64,000 nt of DNA from the NCBI GenBank assembly GCA_015069605.1, contig SVII01000004.1:1-64000 (forward strand), written 5' to 3'. Numbering within the stretch: the first letter of the stretch is position 1; each line of letters opens with the position of its first letter. Made by a program: the position numbers and the translations under genes. Shown here one piece after another: positions 20,394-30,273 of this stretch. This DNA comes from Clostridiales bacterium (lineage in GTDB: Bacteria > Bacillota > Clostridia > Christensenellales > Borkfalkiaceae). The notes under the pieces are model-generated. The model had not been told where the DNA came from and did no database searches. It saw nothing but the letters and a program-made list of their open reading frames with translations.

Positions 20394-20720
20394 TATTTAT
20401 TTTCTCCTTACAAAGAAACTTTTCGAATATCAATGACACTTGAAAAGAATTCCTTATTATAATAACTATCTTTATTATACTTTATTTACCATACTTTGTC
20501 AATAATAAAATTTGTTTTTATTAATGCATTTTTTGCTTGCATTTCTTTCTTTTTTACAAACGGCTGATTAAAAACACAATACAGTATCTATTGGTATATA
20601 TTTGATTATACAATAAATTTACGTTCGTCGTTTAATATGTCTTAATAGGCGATCTTTGCAAATCATAAATTCGCAAAAAAATGCTATTTAACCATAAAAT
20701 CGCAAACCTTTACCAAAAAA

Positions 20721-20757
20721 AATAAAGGCTTTGTGTCTTTTTCACAAAACCTTTATT
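20721..20757 (-). terminator. Terminator downstream of tRNA-Ser
   Basis: Minus strand AATAAAGGTTTTGTG-N7-CACAAAGCCTTTATT followed by T run. Confidence 0.75.
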
Positions 20758-20759
20758 TT

Positions 20760-20849
20760 TGGCGCAGAGAAAGGGATTTGAACCCTTGTATACATTCCTG
20801 CATAACACGATTTCGAATCGTGCGCGTTCAACCGCTCCGCCATCTCTGC
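20760..20849 (-). tRNA. tRNA-Ser (anticodon CGA)
   Basis: Acceptor GCAGAGA/TCTCTGC, anticodon arm CACGA-TTCGAAA-TCGTG, long variable arm, T arm AAGGGTTCAAATCCCTT, encoded CCA end. Confidence 0.93.
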
Positions 20850-20918
20850 AATAGCTTTTATATTATATATCATTCTTCATAAAAAAGCAACTATTTTTAT
20901 CCTCTTTTATATAAAAAA

Positions 20919-20946
20919 CAGAGCAATTTCTAAAGAAACTGCTCTG
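20919..20946 (-). terminator. Terminator at the end of the fumarate/Hdr operon
   Basis: Minus strand CAGAGCAGTTTC-N4-GAAATTGCTCTG then TTTTTT. Confidence 0.8.
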
Positions 20947-20957
20947 CTTGTCTTTTA

Positions 20958-22187
20958 CTATATCGGCAACAATACCATCAAGTTACACGATACTACAATC
21001 AATACCAACGCAAACGGATACGTTGCAGCATATGCGGAAGATACGTCGTCCGTGCCTGCCACTGCAATCAACGAACCCAATGCGGGAGTGCTTGTCATAC
21101 CACCCGTAATCGAACCGAGATTGTTAAAAATCGACAATTTAAATACGTATTTACCAAGCACAAAGCCCAAAACCATAGGAACAGTTGCCATGATAATACC
21201 ATATACGATATAAATCCAGTCGAATGCGGATACGAATTTCACACCGCCAGGAACGCCTGCGCCGACAAGGAAGAGCACCAAGCCGAGTTCGCGGAAGAAA
21301 TTCAACGTTTGTTTGGAAATTTTCATATCGATTTTGCCGAAGTGTCCAAAGTGACCTACAATCAAACCTGCAATCAACGTACCGCCAGAAGAACCAAAAC
21401 TGAAATAGTTTCCGCCTCCAATAGGGATTTTTACACAGCCAATCAAAAGCCCCAAAACGATTGTTACGAAGAACGGGAAGAAAGCGAATTCATCGATTTT
21501 AAAACGTTTTTTACCATCGTCAGGAATTACTACGGTGTTTGCCGCGACGAAAGATTCTCTTTCCTTTGCGATATCCACTTTCAAAATTTTTGGCATAACT
21601 TGAACGAACAATACAACGCCCAAAACACCGTACAAATAACCGATACCATAACCAGCCGTAACGTCGCCCGCAAGTTCACCTGCAGATTCTTTCGCTGCGC
21701 CGAACGCAGGAGTTGACGTAAGCGAGCCAGATAAAAGTCCCGTACCCATAGCAATATTCATATTGGGATCGAGCCAAGAAATGATAACGGTGATCGTTAC
21801 CCCCGTAAGAACAATCGCCGCGCCCATAACAACGTATGCAATCATACTCTTATTAAACGAGCGGAAAAATTTAGGGCCTGCAATCAAACCAACCGCCGTT
21901 ACGAATAACACTGTACCGATGTTGGAAATTAAACTGAACGTGGAGTTGACAGATGCGTTCCAAAACGTAATCGTTTTGTTTCCGATCTCCACTGCAGTTT
22001 CCCCTTTCTCATCGCCGCAAAGATAGAAAATAACACCTGCGACGATTGCTGTTAAAAGCACACCCGCCGTACCCAGCGATATACCTTTCACATTGATACC
22101 ACCAAGCAAAAAGCCTAATACGATAACCACGAATACAATAAATAAGGTTGTCAATAAGGCGCTCAGGGTAATACCTAAATACTCCAT
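20958..22187 (-). CDS. AspT/YidE/YbjL-type antiporter (aspartate-alanine exchanger family), putative dicarboxylate exchanger
   Basis: Duplicated membrane halves, each with G-S-x-T-S-T-P-A (GLLSGSLTSTPAFGAAKE and GSITGGMTSTPALGSLIA). MEYLGITL preferred as start (GGAGG 5 nt upstream). Confidence 0.8.
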   Translation of the reverse strand: MEYLGITLSALLTTLFIVFVVIVLGFLLGGINVKGISLGTAGVLLTAIVAGVIFYLCGDEKGETAVEIGNKTITFWNASVNSTFSLISNIGTVLFVTAVGLIAGPKFFRSFNKSMIAYVVMGAAIVLTGVTITVIISWLDPNMNIAMGTGLLSGSLTSTPAFGAAKESAGELAGDVTAGYGIGYLYGVLGVVLFVQVMPKILKVDIAKERESFVAANTVVIPDDGKKRFKIDEFAFFPFFVTIVLGLLIGCVKIPIGGGNYFSFGSSGGTLIAGLIVGHFGHFGKIDMKISKQTLNFFRELGLVLFLVGAGVPGGVKFVSAFDWIYIVYGIIMATVPMVLGFVLGKYVFKLSIFNNLGSITGGMTSTPALGSLIAVAGTDDVSSAYAATYPFALVLIVVSCNLMVLLPI

Positions 22188-22257
22188 TATATCCTCCATA
22201 TTTTGCGAACAAAAACGCACAAAGCGTACTCCGTGCGTTTTGTTCTTTCTTTTTTAT

Positions 22258-23862
22258 TTAGTTAGCTTTTCTTCTATAATCGGGAAGCAGTTTGGGCGAG
22301 CAGACATCCGAAGAAATACCTGCTTCTTCAAGCTCTTTCTCAAATTCGTCCACGTGCGAAAGGGTGAGTTCTTTGAGTTCAACACTCTTCCACTTTTCGC
22401 CTGCTTGCTGACCTGCGTTTCTACCGAATACGATAATATCCAACAAGGAGTTACCCATCAAACGGTTCGTACCGTGGATACCGCCTACCGCTTCGCCTGC
22501 TACGTACAAGTTTTCAATGCACGTCATACCGTTTGCGCCGATATCGATACCACCGTTCTGGTAATGAAGTGTGGGATAAATCAAGATGGGTTCTTTACGA
22601 ATATCAATGCCGTATTTACCGAACATACGAAGCATTGCGGGGATACGTTTTTCAATCGTACCTTCGCCGTTCAAGATGTCGATCAGCGGCGTATCCAACC
22701 AAACGCCTTCACCGTCCGTCGTCTTGATACCGTTGCCGCGCGCTTTGCATTCACGAATAATCGAGGATGCCGTTACGTCACGCGTTTCAAGGGAATATAC
22801 AAACGCTTCGCCGTCTTTATTGACAAGCTGCGCACCGAGCGAACGTACTTTTTCGGTTACAAGCGCGCCGTAGATTTGCGTAGGTTCCGCAGCGCCCGTA
22901 GGGTGATACTGCAAAGTTTCAGGATAGAGAAGTTTTGCACCTGCTCTGTACGCCAAAACCAAACCATCTGCCGTTGCGCCGTAGTGGTTGGACGTCGGGA
23001 AACCTTGATAATGCAATCTGCCTGCACCACCCGTTGCGATAACGACGGTCTTTGCTCTTGCAATCATAATTTCCTTCGTTTCCATATTCAACAACACCGC
23101 ACCAGCAACTTTACCGTCGGTGTCTTTGATCAATTCAATCGCCGCTGTGAAATCAACAACCGTGATGCCACGATTGAACACTTCATCTCGAAGCGTACGC
23201 ATGATTTCCGAACCAGAATAGTCGCGACAAGCGTGCATACGCTTTCTAGACGTACCACCGCCGTGCGTCGTTACCATCGTACCGTCGGGTTCTTTATCGA
23301 ACATAACGCCGAGCTTGTTCAGCCATAAAATTGCTTCGGGAGCTTCGTTTACAAGCTTATACAAAAGTTCGGGCTTGTTTTTGAAATGTCCGCCGCCGAG
23401 CGCGTCAAGATAATGGGTTGCAGGGCTATCATTGGGCTTATCCGCCGCCTGAATACCGCCTTCTGCCATTGCCGTGTTTGCATCGCCCAAACGGAGTTTG
23501 GTTGCGATCATAACGTTTGCGCCGCGTTCGTGCGCTTCGATTGCAGCCGAAGAACCTGCGCCGCCACCGCCGATGACAAGCACGTCTACGTCATAATCGA
23601 TCTTGCTGAGGTCAATTTCCATATCTTTGATACGGGAATGACCCTGCAACAAATCTGCGAGTTCGTGCAACACCTTACCGCCTTTATTTTTACCAACTTT
23701 CAGCTCTTTATACGCAGTGGTGATATAGTCGGGGTGAAATTCCGCTAAAACAGCGTCTTTTTGTTCCGCCGTCATTCTTTCGTGTAATTTCTCAATACGG
23801 GAAGCGCGGCTTTCTTCTACTTTCTTCATCGATTCAAGTTGTTCTTGAGTATACTGATACAT
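22258..23862 (-). CDS. FAD-binding fumarate reductase/succinate dehydrogenase flavoprotein subunit (TfrA/FrdA-like)
   Basis: DVDVLVIGGGGAGSSAAIEA FAD fold; GGHFKNKPELLYKLVNEAPEAILWL; YHPTGA; GIHGTNRLMGNSLLDIIVFGRNAG. Confidence 0.88.
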   Translation of the reverse strand: MYQYTQEQLESMKKVEESRASRIEKLHERMTAEQKDAVLAEFHPDYITTAYKELKVGKNKGGKVLHELADLLQGHSRIKDMEIDLSKIDYDVDVLVIGGGGAGSSAAIEAHERGANVMIATKLRLGDANTAMAEGGIQAADKPNDSPATHYLDALGGGHFKNKPELLYKLVNEAPEAILWLNKLGVMFDKEPDGTMVTTHGGGTSRKRMHACRDYSGSEIMRTLRDEVFNRGITVVDFTAAIELIKDTDGKVAGAVLLNMETKEIMIARAKTVVIATGGAGRLHYQGFPTSNHYGATADGLVLAYRAGAKLLYPETLQYHPTGAAEPTQIYGALVTEKVRSLGAQLVNKDGEAFVYSLETRDVTASSIIRECKARGNGIKTTDGEGVWLDTPLIDILNGEGTIEKRIPAMLRMFGKYGIDIRKEPILIYPTLHYQNGGIDIGANGMTCIENLYVAGEAVGGIHGTNRLMGNSLLDIIVFGRNAGQQAGEKWKSVELKELTLSHVDEFEKELEEAGISSDVCSPKLLPDYRRKAN

Positions 23863-23872
23863 ACGCTTCTCC

Positions 23873-24547
23873 TTATTTCTCAATTTCTCTGTGGTTATAC
23901 AGATTCTTTTGTTCTTCCAAGGGCGTGTTCATAATCGTTTCCAACGCCGCTTTGCAATCCCCTGCGTCAATTTCCGCTACGCGATTGATAAGATGCTGAC
24001 TTTCGGGAGCAATATATTTACCCGTCAATCTACGCGTCAAAAGCGCCACCTGGGGATGGGAAATCCCTGCGGGGCAACGGGAAGAACATACGCCGCACAT
24101 AACGCAGTCGAAGCTTTCTTCCGCCGCTTTTTCGTATTCGCCGCGTTGCGCATAAGCGATATACTGCATAACGTTCAATTCCTGCGTACAGCTCTTCGTA
24201 CACGCATTACAGCCGATACACGAATAAATTTCGGGATACAACTGCATCATAATTTGTTGCGTGGGTTTGATTTGATTGATGTCATACACTTGTTTTACAA
24301 GCGGGAAGAAAGGCAACGTTGCAACGTACATACCTTCTTCTACCTGCTGCTGACAAGCAAGACAGCTCTTAAGTTCTTGCTGTCCTTTGATACGATAGAT
24401 CGTGGAGCAAGCGCCACAAAAACCGTTTCTGCAGCCGCAACCACGTACAAGTTGATATCCAGCGTATTCCATCGCCTTCATAATCGTTAAACTTTCCGGC
24501 ACCTGATAACGTTTACCGAAAAGATATACATTTACCATTTTTTCCAT
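23873..24547 (-). CDS. Fumarate reductase iron-sulfur subunit (TfrB-like, without C-terminal CCG domain)
   Basis: 2Fe-2S motif CGCRNGFCGACS...C and two 4Fe-4S motifs CIGCNACTKSCTQ and CVMCGVCSSRCPAG. Confidence 0.82.
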   Translation of the reverse strand: MEKMVNVYLFGKRYQVPESLTIMKAMEYAGYQLVRGCGCRNGFCGACSTIYRIKGQQELKSCLACQQQVEEGMYVATLPFFPLVKQVYDINQIKPTQQIMMQLYPEIYSCIGCNACTKSCTQELNVMQYIAYAQRGEYEKAAEESFDCVMCGVCSSRCPAGISHPQVALLTRRLTGKYIAPESQHLINRVAEIDAGDCKAALETIMNTPLEEQKNLYNHREIEK

Positions 24548-24559
24548 GTCTTTCTCTCC

Positions 24560-25387
24560 TTAGTATTCATCAGGCAATTCGTCAAGTTCGGTCATACAAA
24601 ATACAGGGCCGTCTTTACATACGAATTTGTCGCCAACGTTACATCTACCGCATTTACCGACGCCGCATTTCATACGAAGTTCCAACGTCGTATAGATACG
24701 AGATTTGTCAAAACCGAGTTCCAAAAGCCCTGCAAGCGTGAATTTAATCATTACGGGAGGGCCGCAAAGCACTGCCGTCATGTTGGGATCAAGCCCTAAT
24801 TCTTTCACATATGCAGGTACGAAACCGACGTTACCTGTCCAGCCTTCCTGAGGACGGTCAATGGTAAGATATACGTCCATATTCGGTTCGTTTACCCATT
24901 CGTTTTGAATTTCGTCAATATCTACGAGGTCGTCTTTACTTCTCGCGCCGTAAACGATAACCACTTTGCCGTAATTTTCACGGTAATGACGAACGTAGTT
25001 GATAACACTACGCAAAGGCGCAAGACCGATACCGCCTGCGATAAAGAGCAAATCTTTACCTTTAAATTCTCCTTCTACGGGGAAATTCTTACCGTAAGGC
25101 CCACGAACGGTGATCTGTTGCCCAGGTTCCATTGCGTGAATAACTTCGGTTACGCAACCGCATTTTTTGATGGAAAATTCCATATATTCTTCGTTTGTAG
25201 GCGAAGAAGTGATGGAGAACATACATTCGCCAACACCAGGAACGGATACCATCGCGCATTGTCCGGGCATATGACTAAACAATTTCTTACCGTCCGTACC
25301 AACTACGCGGAACGTTTTTACGTCGGGCGTATCTTTACGTACGTCCGTGATTACGCCAACTTTAGGAATGAGAGTTTCTTCAATCAT
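24560..25387 (-). CDS. FAD/NAD(P)H-binding oxidoreductase (FlxA / AsrB-like)
   Basis: Ferredoxin-reductase fold with GGIGLAPLRSVINYV and C-terminal CGVGKCGRCNVGDKFVCKDGPVF 2Fe-2S motif. Confidence 0.8.
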   Translation of the reverse strand: MIEETLIPKVGVITDVRKDTPDVKTFRVVGTDGKKLFSHMPGQCAMVSVPGVGECMFSITSSPTNEEYMEFSIKKCGCVTEVIHAMEPGQQITVRGPYGKNFPVEGEFKGKDLLFIAGGIGLAPLRSVINYVRHYRENYGKVVIVYGARSKDDLVDIDEIQNEWVNEPNMDVYLTIDRPQEGWTGNVGFVPAYVKELGLDPNMTAVLCGPPVMIKFTLAGLLELGFDKSRIYTTLELRMKCGVGKCGRCNVGDKFVCKDGPVFCMTELDELPDEY

Positions 25388-26420
25388 TTGCTTTACCTCC
25401 CAACGTTTTGATTACTTTTACGATATTCAAGCTCTGAGGACATTTGTTTACGCAACGTCCGCAACCTACGCAGGAATACAAACCGTCATTCTGCGAAGGA
25501 TAATACACGAGTTTGTGCATAAATCTTTGACGGAATCTCTGCATTTGCGTCGTACGGCTGTTGCCGTGCGCCATCAACGTGAAATCGGAATACATACAGG
25601 AATCCCAACAACGATAACGAAGTACACCTTCATTCGTCTTGAAATCACGAATGTCGAAACATTGACAGGTGGGACATACAAACGTACACGTACCGCAACC
25701 AAGACATGCTTCACTCATTTCTTCCCATTCGGGAGCGTCGAACAATTCGTTGAGGTTTTCCGGCTTAAATCTGCTCAAATCAAGGTTAGAGAACGGCAAT
25801 TTATCAATAATAATCTTGGTTGTTTCTTGTTGCGCAGCAACTTCCGTTTCACCGCCTTCGCTAAACAACTCTTTTACCTGCGCCGTAAGCGTTTCACCCT
25901 TTTCGGTGTTTGCTTGCCAGTACAAGTTTTCACCGTCCATCCACGTCGTTACGTCGCCCATAGGTGCCGTTGCGTCGATACCGAACGCTTTACAGAAGCA
26001 ACTTTCTTCGGGTCTCGAACAAGCCAACGTGACGATGGTTGCAGCCGCTCTTCTATTCTGGTAATAGGTGTCCACTGGTTCAGCAAGGAATACCTTATCC
26101 AAAACCTCGATTGCCTTGTAATCACACGCTTTTACGCCGAAAATAACAAACAATTTGCCTTCTTCAACATAATCTTTACGCATATCCACGACTTCGATGT
26201 TCTTGCCTTCCGTTTTGAACTTCATCATGTTTTCCGTTTGAGGAAAGAATGCGTTTTTCGGGGATTTAACCGTTTTTAACGTTTCCAAAGAAACTTCTTT
26301 GCCTTCGCCCCAAACCGCATAGTTTACTTCCCCTGCCTTTTTGATGGGAAGGAAAAGCCCTTGCGTTTCAGCGATTTTTGCATAAAGTTCATTCAATCTA
26401 TCTTTTGCAATTTTTAACAT
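25380..26420 (-). CDS. 4Fe-4S dicluster protein (FlxB / AsrA-like)
   Basis: CLGCGTCTFVCPTCQCFDI and CVGCGRCVNKCPQSLNIV with AsrA-like N-terminal region (FGVKACDYKAIEVLDKVFL). Confidence 0.75.
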   Translation of the reverse strand: MLKIAKDRLNELYAKIAETQGLFLPIKKAGEVNYAVWGEGKEVSLETLKTVKSPKNAFFPQTENMMKFKTEGKNIEVVDMRKDYVEEGKLFVIFGVKACDYKAIEVLDKVFLAEPVDTYYQNRRAAATIVTLACSRPEESCFCKAFGIDATAPMGDVTTWMDGENLYWQANTEKGETLTAQVKELFSEGGETEVAAQQETTKIIIDKLPFSNLDLSRFKPENLNELFDAPEWEEMSEACLGCGTCTFVCPTCQCFDIRDFKTNEGVLRYRCWDSCMYSDFTLMAHGNSRTTQMQRFRQRFMHKLVYYPSQNDGLYSCVGCGRCVNKCPQSLNIVKVIKTLGGKAND

Positions 26421-27397
26421 TATTTTGCCTCCCCGTTAAATACGTCGTTCGGCTCGGTGTCGCCTTCGGTGTAGGACGTCAAAGGCGTCTTACCTTCCGA
26501 TTCCTCCCCTGCCTGATATTCACCGTAGAATCCGTCGATATCCTTGATGAACTTTCTATTGAGAAGGTGCAAAGGAATGTTTTGAGGACATACACGCGAA
26601 CATTCGCCACAGTCCGTACAACGACCTGCTACGTGGAATGCGCGGATGATATGGAACAACTGTTCTTCAAACTGATCATCGTTCGCTTTCGCCGCGATAC
26701 CCGACGCAGGGTTATCGAATACACATTTCAAGCACGAACAAGCGGGACATACGTTGCGGCAAGCGTTACAACGGATACATTTGGAAAGCTGTTCTCTCCA
26801 AAACGCAAATCTTTCGTCTTCCGTCATCGCTTCCAAAGCGGCAACTTCTGCGAAACGATCACCGTCTCTTACAGGACGTTCGCTGTCACCGATTTCTTCG
26901 TCTTTTACCTGATGCGTCTTGTTGCATACGGAGCATTTACCAAGCAATACTTCGTCTTTTGCTACCGTATATTCGCCGTAGAGGGAAGAAACTTTGATAT
27001 TTTCGCCGTCTTCTTCCACTTCCGTCACCGCGTCAATGCCTTTTGCTTTGATCTTTTGAATATCCAACTTGCCTTGGCATTCGATCGCGATCACGTAAAT
27101 ATTTTCTCTCTTAATTCTGTATTCTTTTACAAGCTGGTTAAAGCTGTAAGAATCGCAGGGTTTCAAGAAAATAGCCGTTTTGCCTTCCTTTTTGCTCATC
27201 TTAATAAGGTATTTGGAAAGGTTTGCGCCGCAGAAACCGTTATATACGAAAGAATCAAGTTCTTCCACCGTTTCAAAGGACGCGGGTTGAGGGTCAAAAT
27301 AAAATTCACCTTTTTTCCAACCGATTACGCGCGCAACTTCACCATTTGCGAGCAATTCTTTCGCGCGTTCTACCATTTTTAATGCAACGTCTTTCAT
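26420..27397 (-). CDS. 4Fe-4S iron-sulfur protein (FlxC-like)
   Basis: CIRCNACRNVCPACSCLKC and CTDCGECSRVCPQNIPLHLL. Confidence 0.72.
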   Translation of the reverse strand: MKDVALKMVERAKELLANGEVARVIGWKKGEFYFDPQPASFETVEELDSFVYNGFCGANLSKYLIKMSKKEGKTAIFLKPCDSYSFNQLVKEYRIKRENIYVIAIECQGKLDIQKIKAKGIDAVTEVEEDGENIKVSSLYGEYTVAKDEVLLGKCSVCNKTHQVKDEEIGDSERPVRDGDRFAEVAALEAMTEDERFAFWREQLSKCIRCNACRNVCPACSCLKCVFDNPASGIAAKANDDQFEEQLFHIIRAFHVAGRCTDCGECSRVCPQNIPLHLLNRKFIKDIDGFYGEYQAGEESEGKTPLTSYTEGDTEPNDVFNGEAK

Positions 27398-27398
27398 A

Positions 27399-27854
27399 TT
27401 ATTCGCCCTCCTTTACTCTAAGGTCGGTAAGGCGTTTGTTTTCGCCAAGCTCCGTCACTTGTTTTACAAAATCGTTCATAACCGCCGAGAAACGCGCACC
27501 TTCTGCTGCGGAAACCCATTCCAAACGGGTACGTTCCTTTTCAATCCCCATATAATTGAGGAAACTGTACAAAAGCGCCATTCTTCTTCTCGTATAGTAG
27601 TTACCCGTTACATAATGGCAATCCCCGGGATGACAACCGCAAAGGATAACACCATCCGCGCCCTGCTGGAATGCTTTCAAAATGAACATAGGGTTCACAC
27701 GACAGGAACAAGGTACACGAATAATCTTTACGTTTGCAGGATAATTCAAACGGCTGGAACCTGCAAGGTCCGCGCCGGCATACGAACACCAGTTACAGCA
27801 AAACGCTACGATATTCGGGGTAAATTCTTTCTTTTCAGTCGTTACTTCTTGCAT
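27399..27854 (-). CDS. Hydrogenase iron-sulfur / MvhD-FlxD-like subunit
   Basis: IVAFCCNWCSYAGADLAGSSRLNYPANVKIIRVPCSCRV...GADGVILCGCHPGDCHY. Confidence 0.88.
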   Translation of the reverse strand: MQEVTTEKKEFTPNIVAFCCNWCSYAGADLAGSSRLNYPANVKIIRVPCSCRVNPMFILKAFQQGADGVILCGCHPGDCHYVTGNYYTRRRMALLYSFLNYMGIEKERTRLEWVSAAEGARFSAVMNDFVKQVTELGENKRLTDLRVKEGE

Positions 27855-29833
27855 ATTGCTTCCACCTCCGACATAAGCTGTTTGGAACTAAAGCCCTTGA
27901 GATCCATTGCGCCCGAAGGACAAGTTACCGTACAAGCGCCGCAACCCTGACAAACTGCGGGGTTCACCGACGCAACGCGACGGACTTCGATCTTTCTACC
28001 GGGCAGAGGGAATTCCTTATCCACGTACGTAATCGCACCGTATGCGCAAACGTTCGCACATTGGCTACAACCGTTACACATACTTTCGTTAGGCGTTGCT
28101 ACGCAAGGGTTGGTCTTCAATTTGTCTTTTACAAGCAAACCGATAACCTTTGCCGCTGCCGCAGATGCCTGCGAAACCGTTTCGGGAATATCTTTCGGGC
28201 CTTGACATACGCCTGCAAGATATACGCCTGCCGTGGGGCTTTCCACGGGACGAAGTTTTGCGTGCGATTCCGTCAAGAAGTTGTTGGTGTCGATACTTGC
28301 CGTCAACAACGTCGCTACCTTTCTAACGGAAGGTTCGGGTTCGATTGCCGCAGCCAAAACAACGAGATCAGATTCGATGGTGATCTGTTCGTTGTCGATA
28401 AGGTTGGAACCTTGTACCATCAACTTACCGTTTTCGTTATATACTTTGCCGACCATACCTTTGATATAATCTACGCCGTATTGTTCTACCGCACGACGAT
28501 AGAATTCGTCATAGTTTTTACCAGGCGTACGTACGTCAATATAGAATACGTGCACTTCGGTGTCGGGATATTTTTCACGGATCAACATAGCGTGCTTCGC
28601 CGTGTACATACAGCAGATCTTGGAACAATAAGGTTTGCCGCAACCGCTGGTATCACGCGAACCTACGCATTGAATAAAGGTGACTACCTTCGGATGTTCG
28701 CCGTCGGAGGGACGAAGCAAAACACCGCTTGTGGGGCCTGCCGCATTCATCAAACGTTCAAGCTCCAACGACGTAATAACGTCTTTATTTTCGCTGTATC
28801 CGTATTCGTTAAAATTGTTCAAATCAATGGGTTTAAAGCCCGTAGCTACGACGATTGCGCCGTACTGACGTTCGATAAACGTATCTTTTTGTTCGTAATC
28901 AATAGCGCCTGCGCCGCATACCTTTTGACAAATACCGCATTTACCCGTCTTAAATTTGATACATTGTTCTGCATCAATAACGGCTACGTTTGGAATTGCC
29001 TGCGCGAAAGGAATGTGGATTGCGGGACGGGTGTTGAGGTTCATATTGAACGTGTTCAAACCTTTCTTGGAAGGACATTTTTCCATACAAAGTTTACAAC
29101 CCGTACACTTCGTTTCGTCTACGTATCTCGCTTTGCGGCGAATCGTTACGTTGAAGTTCCCAACGAAACCTTTGACGTCTTCCACTTCGGAATAGGACAA
29201 AATGTCAATCTTTTCGTTTTGCGCGCAATCTACCATCTTCGGCGTCAAAATACAAGCCGAACAGTCGAGCGTGGGGAACGTTTTATCAATCTGCGCCATT
29301 CTACCGCCGATCGTTGCGTTCTTTTCTACAATATCTACTTCAAAACCTGCGTCTGCGATATCCAAAGCTGCTTGAATACCTGCAATACCGCCGCCGATTA
29401 CCAAAGCGCGCTTTACAACGGGGCTTTCGCCTGCCATCAAAGGCGCGTTGAGTTTTACTTTCGCAATAGCCGTACGAACGAGAATGATCGCTTTTTCCGT
29501 CGCCTCGTCCATATCTTTGTGAATCCACGAGCAATGTTCACGAATGTTTGCTATTTCCACCATATAGGGGTTCAAACCAGCCGCTTCTGCCGCTTTGCGG
29601 AAAGTAGCTTCGTGCATTCTGGGCGAACAAGCGCCTACGACGATGCCCGTAAGATTATGTTCTTTGATTGCCTGCTTGATGAGCTGTTGACCGTTTTCGG
29701 AGCACATATACTGATAGTTCGCAGAATAAACGACACCAGGTTCGCTTTTGATGACTTCTGCAACTTTCTCTACGTCTACCGTTGCCGCGATGTTACTGCC
29801 GCACCAACAAATAAAAACACCTATTCTTTGCAT
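27842..29833 (-). CDS. hdrA: Heterodisulfide reductase subunit A-like protein
   Basis: IGVFICWCGSNIA, GGGIAGIQAALDIADAGFEVDIVEKNATIGGRMAQIDKTFPTLDCSACILTPKM, multiple CxxCxxCxxxC motifs. Confidence 0.92.
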   Translation of the reverse strand: MQRIGVFICWCGSNIAATVDVEKVAEVIKSEPGVVYSANYQYMCSENGQQLIKQAIKEHNLTGIVVGACSPRMHEATFRKAAEAAGLNPYMVEIANIREHCSWIHKDMDEATEKAIILVRTAIAKVKLNAPLMAGESPVVKRALVIGGGIAGIQAALDIADAGFEVDIVEKNATIGGRMAQIDKTFPTLDCSACILTPKMVDCAQNEKIDILSYSEVEDVKGFVGNFNVTIRRKARYVDETKCTGCKLCMEKCPSKKGLNTFNMNLNTRPAIHIPFAQAIPNVAVIDAEQCIKFKTGKCGICQKVCGAGAIDYEQKDTFIERQYGAIVVATGFKPIDLNNFNEYGYSENKDVITSLELERLMNAAGPTSGVLLRPSDGEHPKVVTFIQCVGSRDTSGCGKPYCSKICCMYTAKHAMLIREKYPDTEVHVFYIDVRTPGKNYDEFYRRAVEQYGVDYIKGMVGKVYNENGKLMVQGSNLIDNEQITIESDLVVLAAAIEPEPSVRKVATLLTASIDTNNFLTESHAKLRPVESPTAGVYLAGVCQGPKDIPETVSQASAAAAKVIGLLVKDKLKTNPCVATPNESMCNGCSQCANVCAYGAITYVDKEFPLPGRKIEVRRVASVNPAVCQGCGACTVTCPSGAMDLKGFSSKQLMSEVEAICKK

Positions 29834-29886
29834 GATATTTACTCTCTTTCTTTAGAATTTCGATTTTTTCTGCCCGATCGTCGGGA

Positions 29887-30273
29887 TTATTTGTTATATT
29901 TTCTGTACGCGCTGACCAAAAGCTGTTGAGGAATAAGTTCGTCAACAATCGGCGGAATTTCCTCTGCTTTGATCCCGTTTTTCCCCTGCATACGTACTAC
30001 CGTATCGCGAACGGCTTCGACCACAGCCGCAGGCGCTACGCCACGGGGACAACGTTCTACGCAGGCCATACAGGAAAGGCAACTCCAAATCGCTTTGCAT
30101 TCCAACAATTCTTCGATTTTGCCTTTGCCTAACATAGATACAAATTGATGCGGTTTGATATCCATGTCGTTAAACGCAGGACAACGTCCCGAACATTTAC
30201 CGCATTTCATACACTTTCTTACGTCCGTGCCACTCAATCGATTGAGGTTTTCAATACGTTCTTCTTTCGTCAT
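29887..30273 (-). CDS. hdrC: Heterodisulfide reductase subunit C-like protein
   Basis: CMKCGKCSGRCPAF and CLSCMACVERCPRG; start MTKEERI chosen (4-nt overlap with hdrB). Confidence 0.85.
   Translation of the reverse strand: MTKEERIENLNRLSGTDVRKCMKCGKCSGRCPAFNDMDIKPHQFVSMLGKGKIEELLECKAIWSCLSCMACVERCPRGVAPAAVVEAVRDTVVRMQGKNGIKAEEIPPIVDELIPQQLLVSAYRKYNK

Noticed and set aside
22093-23328. 411-aa plus-strand ORF opposite the fumarate reductase flavoprotein gene
   Set aside because: Same reason: antisense shadow ORF over a confident coding gene.
28061-29929. 622-aa plus-strand ORF opposite hdrA
   Set aside because: Antisense to a well-supported hdrA gene; composition (Arg/Phe/Cys-rich, no recognisable domain) is typical of antisense open frames caused by codon bias.
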